Source: Rhodoferax sp. (GTDB lineage Bacteria > Pseudomonadota > Gammaproteobacteria > Burkholderiales > Burkholderiaceae_C). From it: DNA of 7,781 nucleotides. The stretch lies in NCBI GenBank assembly GCA_028711355.1, contig JAQTSL010000172.1:1-7781 (forward strand), given 5' to 3'. Positions 1 through 6,777 of this stretch are shown here, one piece after another. Position numbers and translations under genes: made by a program. The notes under the pieces are model-generated. The model made no database searches, was not told the DNA's origin, and was given only the letters and a program-made list of their open reading frames with translations. Position 1 is the first letter of the stretch. Each line of letters opens with the position of its first letter.

Positions 1-138
1 GGCCAGCAGCAGGCCAGCCCGGGTCGGCAAGATATAGACGCTGCGCTGGGTCAGCGTGACGCTGTCGGCCGCGGGCAGGCGTGCCTCAAACCAGCGCGCC
101 AGTTTTTCGCGGGCATATTGCAGCAAGGGCTGGTTCAT
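1..138 (-). CDS. DUF58 domain protein, N-terminal fragment (runs off left edge)
   Basis: Reading leftward from an ATG at 138-136 gives 46 codons, open to the window edge. The protein starts MNQPLLQYAREKLARWFE and continues through a stretch containing TLTQRSVYILPTRAG followed by LLLA. The 'LTQRxVYILPTRAG' segment just before the first membrane segment is typical of DUF58 proteins, which have one or two N-terminal transmembrane helices and then a von Willebrand-like domain. They are encoded beside MoxR ATPases and are thought to be their partners, so moxR upstream on the same strand supports the call. A possible ribosome-binding AGGG lies about 9 bases before the ATG (minus-strand TTAGGGCTTTTTC). 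Only the cytoplasmic N-terminus and the start of the first helix are visible, so the rest of the gene cannot be judged. The gap to moxR (491 bases) is unusually long for this pair. Confidence 0.8.
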   Translation of the reverse strand, partial: MNQPLLQYAREKLARWFEARLPAADSVTLTQRSVYILPTRAGLLLA

Positions 139-196
139 GAAAAAGCCCTAACTGGCCATCGAGCCACCCCGGAGTATGAAAAGCAGATCATTTTTT

Positions 197-226
197 GGTA
201 CAACCCGCAGAATTGGGGTCAGAGCC
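197..226. repeat. Direct repeat A, copy 1
   Basis: This 30-base word begins GGTACAACCCGCAG and ends in GGGGTCAGAGCC. It matches 452-481 at 27 of 30 positions (differences at 204, 214 and 220). It contains the 13-base core AATTGGGGTCAGA at 211-223, which recurs in other palindromes of the window. Confidence 0.8.
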
Positions 227-259
227 GTTCCGCTGCGCGGCCGGATCTGACCCCGATTC
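210..259. repeat. Inverted repeat with AATTGGGGTCAGA core, 14-base arms
   Basis: The left arm 210-223 (GAATTGGGGTCAGA) pairs with the right arm 246-259 (TCTGACCCCGATTC). The only non-Watson-Crick position is a wobble between 214 and 255. The 22-base spacer is GC-rich. The arms carry the same core as the palindrome at 7493-7523. Confidence 0.75.
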
Positions 260-292
260 AGCTACCGCCTGCGCAAAAATGGCCGTTACTGG
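243..292. repeat. Direct repeat B, copy 1
   Basis: This 50-base word matches 549-598 with three differences (255, 286, 287), including a 30-base identical run from 256 to 285. It starts with the inverted core (TCTGACCCC at 246-254) and continues through CAGCTACCGCCTGCGC and AAAAATGGCCG. The high identity suggests a duplication rather than chance. Confidence 0.85.
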
Positions 293-343
293 AACCGGTT
301 GTTGGTATTGCCCGTTGACAGCCGCCGATCCAACACATCGCGT

Positions 344-411
344 GGTAACCGGCAGCGGCGGACACCGATTTCTGGTACTCCAGTATGAGGTGGCCGCCGT
401 TGCCGGTTGCC
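344..411. repeat. Long imperfect hairpin in the moxR-DUF58 gap
   Basis: The 23-base arms at 344-366 and 389-411 are complementary at 20 of 23 positions. Mismatches face 346, 355 and 362, and two of these become G-U pairs in one transcript orientation. The 22-base spacer contains a smaller hairpin, CTGG-TACT-CCAG (372-383). The size and nested form resemble a REP/BIME-type palindrome. It lies between the two copies of the A-B block. Confidence 0.7.
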
Positions 412-451
412 GCGCGGGGCGTACTGGAAAAGCCAGCGCAAGGAGCTCTTC

Positions 452-481
452 GGTACAAGCCGCAGAATGGGGGTAAGAGCC
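452..481. repeat. Direct repeat A, copy 2
   Basis: This is the second copy of the 30-base word at 197-226, with 27 of 30 bases shared. The core is damaged here (GAATGGGGGTAAGA), so it no longer forms the inverted pair seen in copy 1. It lies 255 bases from copy 1. Confidence 0.75.
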
Positions 482-542
482 CTCGACTTGGGGTTTTGCC
501 AAATCGGTGATACGTTGTTGGCCGACTTGACTTGTTGATCCC

Positions 543-565
543 GAATTGGGATCTGACCCCAATTC
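543..565. repeat. Short perfect inverted repeat GAATTGGG / CCCAATTC
   Basis: Eight-base perfect arms lie at 543-550 and 558-565 around a 7-base spacer. Positions 552-564 are the exact reverse complement of AATTGGGGTCAGA. The repeat overlaps the start of direct repeat B copy 2. Confidence 0.75.
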
Positions 566-598
566 AGCTACCGCCTGCGCAAAAATGGCCGCCACTGG
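549..598. repeat. Direct repeat B, copy 2
   Basis: This is the second copy of the word at 243-292, with 47 of 50 bases shared. The A-to-B spacing is 67 bases here against 16 in copy 1, so the two blocks have diverged by an insertion or deletion. It lies only about 30 bases after the moxR stop codon in the moxR reading direction. Confidence 0.85.
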
Positions 599-629
599 GC
601 CTTGATGTCGGATTTTCACGTTAGCTTCA

Positions 630-1550
<921 letters not shown>

Positions 1551-1592
1551 AAGTTAACGTTACCAAAAAAATGACCGCAGGAGACAACGCCC
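1551..1592. promoter_or_regulatory. Divergent intergenic region, moxR / deacetylase
   Basis: This 42-base gap separates two divergent start codons. It carries the 8-base perfect palindrome TAACGTTA at 1555-1562 and a clear ribosome-binding site for the rightward gene, AGGAG at 1579-1583, 9 bases before the ATG. The gap is too short to hold two separate promoters, so the promoters must reach into the coding regions and may overlap or share control. Confidence 0.5.
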
Positions 1593-2546
1593 ATGACAAT
1601 GACCGGATACTTTACCCACCCAAGTTTTCGGCTGCACGAAATGAGCCCGGGCCACCCCGAGTGCCCGGAGCGGCTCGACGCCATTGACGACCGGATGCTG
1701 GTTTGCGGCCTGGATGTGGTGCTGGACCGGCGCACCGCCACCCCGGCGGCCACATCAGACATCGAGCTGGCGCACGACCGGATGTACATCGCCGCCATTC
1801 GCGGCCTGAATGCCGAACTCAAAGAGAGTATCGCCGCTGGCGGGGCCGACACGCTACAGATTGACCCCGACACCAGCATCAACGTGCATACCTGGACCGC
1901 AGCGCTGCACGCCGCCGGTGCCGCCACTGACGCGGTCGATGCGGTGCTGGCGGGTGAATTCAAGACTGCTTTTTGCGCGGTGCGTCCGCCCGGTCACCAC
2001 GCCACGCACAACCAGTCGATGGGTTTTTGCTTTTTCAACAATGTGGCGATTGCCGCCAAGTACGCGCTGGAGCGCCATAACCTGAAACGGGTGGCGATTG
2101 TCGATTTTGACGTGCACCACGGCAACGGCACCGAGGACATCTGCAAAAACGACGACCGCATCCTGATGGTGAGCTTTTTCCAGCACCCGTTTTATCCACT
2201 CGACTGGGTGCATTCCAACGCGCCCAACATGGTCAACCTGCCGGTGCCGGCCTATACCAAGGGCATGGATATCCGCGAGCTGATCGAAGCCGCGTGGATG
2301 CCACGGCTTGAGGCCTTCAAACCCGAACTGATCGTCATCAGCGCTGGTTTTGACGCACATCGTGAAGACGACATGGGCCAGCTCGGCCTGGTGGAGGCAG
2401 ACTACGCCTGGATCACGCACCGCATCATGGACGTGGCCAAGCGCCACGCGCAGGGTCGGGTGGTGAGCTGTCTGGAGGGCGGTTACGTGATGAGCGCGTT
2501 GTCGCGCAGCGTTGAAGCGCACATCCGCGCCATGGCCGATGTCTGA
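1593..2546 (+). CDS. Histone deacetylase family protein (zinc amidohydrolase)
   Basis: This 317-residue single-domain protein belongs to the arginase/deacetylase superfamily, of the bacterial class II-like or acetoin-utilization type. Such enzymes hydrolyse acyl-amide bonds on acetyl-lysine or acetylated polyamines; the substrate here is unknown. The N-terminus carries the family segment GHPECPERLDAI (20-31). The catalytic His pair lies in RPPGHHA (H135, H136). The zinc ligands are D173 and H175 in VDFDVHHGNGT and D254 in AGFDAH. A conserved EGGY motif ends at Y298. All active-site residues are present and the length is normal. AGGAG at 1579-1583 supports the ATG at 1593; an ATG two codons later is a less likely alternative. 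It overlaps the channel gene by 8 bases, so the two are almost certainly co-transcribed. There is no signal peptide, and the protein should be cytoplasmic. Confidence 0.93.
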   Translation: MTMTGYFTHPSFRLHEMSPGHPECPERLDAIDDRMLVCGLDVVLDRRTATPAATSDIELAHDRMYIAAIRGLNAELKESIAAGGADTLQIDPDTSINVHTWTAALHAAGAATDAVDAVLAGEFKTAFCAVRPPGHHATHNQSMGFCFFNNVAIAAKYALERHNLKRVAIVDFDVHHGNGTEDICKNDDRILMVSFFQHPFYPLDWVHSNAPNMVNLPVPAYTKGMDIRELIEAAWMPRLEAFKPELIVISAGFDAHREDDMGQLGLVEADYAWITHRIMDVAKRHAQGRVVSCLEGGYVMSALSRSVEAHIRAMADV

Positions 2547-3834
2547 GGCGCCCACGCCTGATCTGGCAAGCTGGCTGGCGGCGCTGACGCAGACCAGTGC
2601 GCTGGTAGAGCTGGCCGCACTGGCGGCGTGTGTCGGGCTAGCCTGGCTGCTGTCAAGCCTGGTGGCGCGGGCCCTTGATGTGCCGGGCCGTACCGCCAAT
2701 TCCATCATGTTCGGGCGGCGCATTGTTGATGGCGTGCTGTTCCCGGCGCTGCTGCTGTGCCTGACGTATCTGGCGCGCAAGGGTGTGGCGCACCTGGTGC
2801 CGCTGGCGTTGTTCAAGATTGCCCTGCCGGTGCTGGTGTCGCTGCTGGTGATTCGCCTGGGCGTAAAAGTGCTACAGGCGGCGTTCAGCGAGACTGCGCT
2901 GGTTCGGCTGCTGGAGCGCACCATCTCCTGGGTCGCCTGGCTGGCGATGGTGTTGTGGGTCAGCGGTCTGCTGCCGCTGGTGATGGAAGAACTCGACCAG
3001 ATCAGTTGGAGCGTTGGCGGCAGCACGCTGTCGGTGCGCAAGATCATCGAAGGCTCACTCACCGCCGGGCTGGTGCTGATCCTGAGCTTGTGGATTTCTT
3101 CGACCATCGAAGCCAAAGTGCTGCGCAACGCCACCGGGGGCGAACTCAGCCTGCGCAAGGCGGTCAGCAATGCGGCGCGTGCGCTTTTGATGTTTGTTGG
3201 CCTGTTGCTGGCGCTGTCGGCGGTGGGCATTGACCTGACCGCGCTGTCGGTGCTGGGCGGCGCGATCGGTGTCGGCATTGGCTTTGGCCTGCAAAAGTTG
3301 GCGGCCAATTATGTGAGCGGCTTTGTCATTCTGGCCGAACGCAGCATGCGCATCGGTGACAACGTGCGGGTTGATGGCTACGAGGGACGCATCACCGAGA
3401 TCAACGCGCGCTATACCGTCATTCGCAGTCTGAGCGGTGGTGAGTCGATCGTGCCAAATGAGATTTTGATCACCACCCGGGTCGAAAACCTGACGCTGGC
3501 CGACAGCCAATTGTGGCAATCCACTGACGTGTCGGTGGGCTATGACAGTGATGTTGATCAGGTGATGCAATTGCTGCTTCAGGCCGCCCAAAGCCAGCCA
3601 CGGGTGCTGGCCGACCCTGCCCCGGCGGTGACCCTGATGGCGTTTGGCGCCGACGGGCTGGAGTTTCGGCTGGGCTACTGGATCGGTGACCCTGAAAACG
3701 GCTTCAACAACCTGCGCTCGAGCATCAACCTTGAGATTTTGCGGCTGCTGCGCCAGCATCGCATCGAGATTCCGTACCCGCAGCGGGTGATCCATCAAGC
3801 TAACCATGGCCCACAAAGCCACCTAGCAGCATAA
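2539..3834 (+). CDS. MscS-family mechanosensitive ion channel
   Basis: This 431-residue inner-membrane protein opens under membrane tension to release solutes during hypo-osmotic shock. About five hydrophobic segments (roughly residues 21-44, 62-79, 86-111, 127-149, 168-190) precede a sixth at 213-235. They lead into the pore helix with the Gly/Ala-rich MscS signature GGAIGVGIGFGLQKLAANY (240-258). The beta-domain follows (RIGDNVRVDGYEGRITEIN, with VPNE at 305-308), then the alpha/beta C-terminus ending near IPYPQR (411-416). It is longer than E. coli MscS (286 residues) because of the extra N-terminal helices, as in YbdG/YnaI-like members. The ATG at 2539 overlaps the preceding stop (ATGTCTGA), implying translational coupling. 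A TTG nine codons earlier is an alternative start, but neither has a strong Shine-Dalgarno. There is no obvious link between deacetylase and channel beyond the shared operon. Confidence 0.93.
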   Translation: MSEAPTPDLASWLAALTQTSALVELAALAACVGLAWLLSSLVARALDVPGRTANSIMFGRRIVDGVLFPALLLCLTYLARKGVAHLVPLALFKIALPVLVSLLVIRLGVKVLQAAFSETALVRLLERTISWVAWLAMVLWVSGLLPLVMEELDQISWSVGGSTLSVRKIIEGSLTAGLVLILSLWISSTIEAKVLRNATGGELSLRKAVSNAARALLMFVGLLLALSAVGIDLTALSVLGGAIGVGIGFGLQKLAANYVSGFVILAERSMRIGDNVRVDGYEGRITEINARYTVIRSLSGGESIVPNEILITTRVENLTLADSQLWQSTDVSVGYDSDVDQVMQLLLQAAQSQPRVLADPAPAVTLMAFGADGLEFRLGYWIGDPENGFNNLRSSINLEILRLLRQHRIEIPYPQRVIHQANHGPQSHLAA

Positions 3835-3835
3835 A

Positions 3836-3955
3836 AATGACAAGAGGCACGGCCGCTGGCCGTCATCGCGGGCCACGACCCGCAATCCATGGCCCCGATT
3901 TCATGGATTGCGGGTGCTGAAACCCCGCACTAGAGCCGGGACCTCAATGACAAGA
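3836..3955. repeat. REP-like palindromic element flanked by 10-base direct repeats
   Basis: This gap between convergent genes holds AATGACAAGA at 3836-3845 and again at 3946-3955. Between them lie a small hairpin CGGCC-GCT-GGCCG (3850-3862) and the main hairpin at 3878-3915. The outer words GTCAT (3862-3866) and ATGAC (3947-3951), and GCGGG (3868-3872) and CCCGC (3924-3928), could extend the pairing. The content (GTCATCGCGGG ... CCCGCAATCCATG) resembles REP-type repeats that are common between bacterial genes. The 10-base repeats could be a target duplication or simply part of the repeat. Confidence 0.5.
3878..3915. terminator. Strong 14-bp hairpin between convergent channel and mutS genes
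   Basis: The perfect 14-base arms at 3878-3891 (ACCCGCAATCCATG) and 3902-3915 flank a 10-base loop. Two mismatches further out, A3875-T3918 and C3874-G3919 pair again. The position, between two converging stop codons, suits a transcript end or an mRNA-stabilising stem for either gene. There is no T-run on either side, so a classical intrinsic terminator is not supported and a REP-like role is at least as likely. Confidence 0.5.
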
Positions 3956-3986
3956 ATTCTTTACGGTGGCTTTGCGGCCATGAAAG

Positions 3987-6560
3987 TTAAGGCAGCAGGC
4001 GTTTCATCTGGTACAGCGCTTCGAGCGCATCACGCGGCGTCATTTGGTCAGGATTGATGCCGCTAGCCCATTTATCTAAAGCGCTGGCAGCTATTTGTTC
4101 GGTAGCAACGGGTGACGCAAACAAATCCACTTGGGCGTGCGTCTGGCTGGCCTGCGTTTCTAGCGCCTGCAGCGTTTGGCGCGCGTGATTGAGCACGGCA
4201 GTGGGCAAACCAGCCAGCCGTGCCACCTGAATGCCGTAGCTTTTGCTGGCCGGGCCGGCTTGCAGCTCGTGCAGAAACACCACGTCGCGGCCCGATTCGA
4301 CCGCGCTCACATGCACGTTGACCGCTGCGTGGTGGGTAGCGGGGAATTCAGTCAACTCAAAGTAATGCGTGGCAAACAGCGTAAACGCCTGCGTGCGGTC
4401 GTGCAACTGGGTGGCAATCGCGCTGGCCAGCGCCAGCCCGTCAAAAGTGCTGGTGCCGCGGCCAATTTCGTCCATCAGCACCAGCGACCGGGGCGTGGCG
4501 CTGTGCAAAATTTGCGCCGCTTCCAGCATCTCCAGCATGAAAGTGGATTGCGCGTTGGCCAGGTCGTCGGCCGCGCCAATGCGGGTGTGGATGGCGTCGA
4601 TCGGCCCGAGTCGGCAACTGGCGGCGGGCACGTAGCTGCCGACGCTCGCCAGCAGCACGATCAGCGCTACCTGGCGCATATAGGTTGATTTGCCGCCCAT
4701 GTTAGGGCCGGTGATGATCTGCATACGCTGCCTGGCGCCCAACCGGGTGTCGTTGGCAATAAAGGCACCGGCGCTGGCCTGGGCCAGGCGCGCCTGCACC
4801 ACCGGGTGGCGCCCGGCTTCGATCTCCAGACACGGCTCTTTGACAAACTGCGGCGCGCACCAGTCCAGTGTCAGGCTGCGCTCGGCCAGCGCGCACAGCG
4901 CGTCCAGCGTGGCCAGCGCCTGCGCCAGCGTGGTCAGCGCGGGCACAAACACCTGCAACTGGTCCAGCAACTGCTCGTACAACCATTTTTCGCGCGCTAG
5001 CGCACGCTCGGCCGCACTCAGCGCCTTGTCTTCAAACGCCTTGAGCTCGGGCGTGGTGAAGCGCTCGGCGTTTTTCAGCGTCTGACGGCGCCGGTAGTCG
5101 TCGGGCACCCTGGCCGCTTGGCCCTGGCTGACCTCGATGAAAAAGCCGTGCACCTTGTTGTACTGCACGCGCAGCGTGGCAATCCCGGTGCGGGCTTTTT
5201 CGCGCGTTTCCAGCTCCAGTAAAAAATCGTCGCAATGGGTCTGGATGGCACGCAGCTCGTCGAGCTCAGTGTCATGGCCGCTGGCGATCACGCCGCCGTC
5301 GCGCACCATCACAGCCGGCTCGGGGGCGATCGCCTGTTGCAGCAGTTGGGCGCAGCCCGGTGGCGCTTGCAGGTCCGCCGCAAGTTGCATCAAAAACGGC
5401 TCCAGCGCAGGTAGATGCTGTCCCAGTAGCTCTGTTTTTTGAAGCGTTTGGCAGAGCCCCAGCAGCTCTCTTGGGCGGGCCTGGCGCAGCGCCACGCGTG
5501 CCGTGATGCGCTGCACGTCGGCACTGCCCTTGAGCTGCTGGCGCAGCTTGTCGCACCCGCCAGTGCGCAGCGCGGCGATGGCGCGCTGGCGCTGTTGCGC
5601 CTGGCTGCGCTCACGCGCGGGCTGTAGCAACCAGCTTTTAAGCAAGCGGCTGCCCATGCCGGTGACGCAGGTGTCGAGCAATGAAAAAAGTGTTGGCGCG
5701 TCGTCTCCGCGCAGCGTTTGCACCAGCTCCAGGTTGCGCCGGGTGGTCTGCGGCAGGTCAATCAGCGCGTCCAGTCGCTGCACCTGCAAACTGTGGATGT
5801 GTGTCAGCGCGCGCCCTTGGGTGTGCTCCACGTAGCTCAGCAAAGCGGCGGCGGCCGCGTGCGCCTGCGGCAAGTCTTGCGCCTGCCAGGCCTGCAAGCT
5901 GGCCGCCTGCAAGTGCGCAGCCAGCGTGCGCTGGCCCAGACCGCTGTCAAACTGCCAGTCTGGTCGCGCCGTCAGCGCCACGGCGGGGGCGCTCTGAAGT
6001 GCGCGCAGCCGGGCCTCAAACGCGGGTGTCACGCCGGCACTAAAGATCAGCTCGCCCGCCGCCACGCGCGTCACCCAGGCCGCCAGCTCATCGAGCGGGC
6101 ATTCGGCCAGATGCACCACGCCCTGCGTCACGCTCAGCCAGGCCAGGCCACAGGTGGCGCGCGCGCCCTGGTGTACCGCCAGCAGCATCGCCTCGGTCTT
6201 GTCGCCCAGCAGTTCCAGATCGGTCAGCGTGCCCGGTGTGACGACCCGCACCACCTTGCGCTCAACCGGGCCTTTGGCGGCACCGACATCGCCCACTTGC
6301 TCGCAGATGGCGACCGATTCCCCCAGCTTGATCAGCCGCGCCAGGTAGGTGTCCACCGCATGGAACGGCACGCCCGCCATCACCACCGGCGCACCAGCGC
6401 TTTGGCCGCGCGTGGTCAGTGTGATGCCCAGCAGGCGTGCGGCGTTCTCTGCATCAGCATAAAACAGCTCAAAAAAGTCCCCCATCCGGTAAAACAGCAG
6501 CGTGTCCGGGTAGTCGGCCTTGATGCCCAGGTACTGCTGCATCATTGGGGTGTGAGCCAT
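3987..6560 (-). CDS. mutS: DNA mismatch repair protein MutS
   Basis: MutS binds base mismatches and small loops and, with ATP, recruits MutL to start strand-specific repair. The mismatch-reading Phe-X-Glu motif is GDFFELF (F29-F30-E31), with Phe where Tyr is usual at the middle position. The connector and lever/clamp domains fill about residues 125-560. The ATPase domain has Walker A GPNMGGKST (618-626), Walker B LVLMDEIGRG with D697 and E698, the STFDG loop, and the ATHYFELTEF segment with the conserved His. Near the C-terminus, QVDLF (810-814) fits a beta-clamp-binding motif, and the end (TPRDALEALYQMKRLLP) matches the tetramerisation tail. From the ATG at 6560 the length is 857 residues (E. 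coli 853). I prefer this start because AAAGAG lies just upstream and the family N-terminus begins near HTPMMQQY. A GTG at 6584 would add eight residues. Downstream it converges on the channel gene; upstream it diverges from the SapC gene. Confidence 0.97.
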   Translation of the reverse strand: MAHTPMMQQYLGIKADYPDTLLFYRMGDFFELFYADAENAARLLGITLTTRGQSAGAPVVMAGVPFHAVDTYLARLIKLGESVAICEQVGDVGAAKGPVERKVVRVVTPGTLTDLELLGDKTEAMLLAVHQGARATCGLAWLSVTQGVVHLAECPLDELAAWVTRVAAGELIFSAGVTPAFEARLRALQSAPAVALTARPDWQFDSGLGQRTLAAHLQAASLQAWQAQDLPQAHAAAAALLSYVEHTQGRALTHIHSLQVQRLDALIDLPQTTRRNLELVQTLRGDDAPTLFSLLDTCVTGMGSRLLKSWLLQPARERSQAQQRQRAIAALRTGGCDKLRQQLKGSADVQRITARVALRQARPRELLGLCQTLQKTELLGQHLPALEPFLMQLAADLQAPPGCAQLLQQAIAPEPAVMVRDGGVIASGHDTELDELRAIQTHCDDFLLELETREKARTGIATLRVQYNKVHGFFIEVSQGQAARVPDDYRRRQTLKNAERFTTPELKAFEDKALSAAERALAREKWLYEQLLDQLQVFVPALTTLAQALATLDALCALAERSLTLDWCAPQFVKEPCLEIEAGRHPVVQARLAQASAGAFIANDTRLGARQRMQIITGPNMGGKSTYMRQVALIVLLASVGSYVPAASCRLGPIDAIHTRIGAADDLANAQSTFMLEMLEAAQILHSATPRSLVLMDEIGRGTSTFDGLALASAIATQLHDRTQAFTLFATHYFELTEFPATHHAAVNVHVSAVESGRDVVFLHELQAGPASKSYGIQVARLAGLPTAVLNHARQTLQALETQASQTHAQVDLFASPVATEQIAASALDKWASGINPDQMTPRDALEALYQMKRLLP

Positions 6561-6777
6561 GGGCTCTTTATTTGACGGGTTCACTTGATATATTTGCAGG
6601 ATCGGCGGTGCGGCTTTTGACTAGCGGTAGGCGTGGATTGTGACCAAAAAAATCCGATCCGATCGGGGCCAGCGGGCTGACAACTACCCGAAAACTGCTA
6701 CCAATCCCTGCTGCGCCAGGCGTATGCCTGTTTTGTTATGCTTGCGCCCCCTCAACTTAGCAATCTAGGAAGTCTTA
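6561..6777. promoter_or_regulatory. Divergent intergenic region, mutS / SapC gene
   Basis: These 217 bases hold the promoters of both divergent genes. Toward mutS, the minus-strand TATATC (6592-6587) could be a -10 element. If so, transcription would start near or inside the alternative GTG at 6584 and would favour the ATG at 6560; the -35 is not clear. Toward SapC, TATGCT at 6737-6742 is a possible -10 without a good -35. Two small symmetric sites are present: the perfect palindrome CCGATCGG (6659-6666), preceded by a repeated ATCCG, and CAGGC-GTAT-GCCTG (6717-6730). Either could be an operator, but nothing identifies a regulator. Confidence 0.4.
6717..6730. promoter_or_regulatory. Small inverted repeat upstream of the SapC gene
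   Basis: CAGGC and GCCTG flank GTAT, about 50 bases before the SapC start and just upstream of a possible -10 (6737-6742). The position fits an operator, but a 5-base arm is short and could be chance. Confidence 0.25.

Larger units (their letters stand above)
139..629. other. Repeat-filled intergenic region between moxR and the DUF58 gene
   Basis: No believable gene lies in these 491 bases. Open frames exist on both strands, but they match no family I recognise and partly repeat themselves because the DNA repeats. The stretch holds two degenerate copies of a two-part block. Part one is at 197-226 and 452-481; part two is at 243-292 and 549-598. Three inverted repeats are also present (210-259, 344-411, 543-565). 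TGGCCG recurs at about 280, 391 and 586 next to short CGGTT/ACTGG words, which faintly resembles the multiple terminal repeats of some insertion sequences, but no transposase remnant could be identified. The best reading is debris of a mobile or REP-like element inserted between two genes that are normally adjacent. Confidence 0.7.

Noticed and set aside
173..203. Possible leftward promoter for the DUF58 gene (TTGTAC at 203-198, CATACT at 178-173)
   Set aside because: The spacer is 19 bases and both hexamers are weak. It is worth remembering if the DUF58 gene proves separately transcribed, but it is not supportable as a feature.
276..600. Insertion-sequence ends suggested by recurrent TGGCCG words
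   Set aside because: The words are short and irregular, with no transposase remnant and no clear terminal inverted repeats or target duplication, so no IS family can be named.
139..629. CRISPR array or tandem repeat array
   Set aside because: There are only two copies of each word, spaced 255 and 306 bases apart, with no regular spacers and no cas genes nearby.
1854..3308. A 484-codon leftward open frame antisense to the deacetylase and channel genes
   Set aside because: Both genes on the plus strand have complete conserved motifs. The antisense frame has low-complexity Ser/Ala/Arg-rich composition, typical of shadow frames in GC-rich DNA.
5718..6575. A 285-codon rightward open frame antisense to mutS
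   Set aside because: It lies wholly opposite mutS domains with clear family motifs, has Gln/Arg/His-rich composition and no ribosome-binding site.
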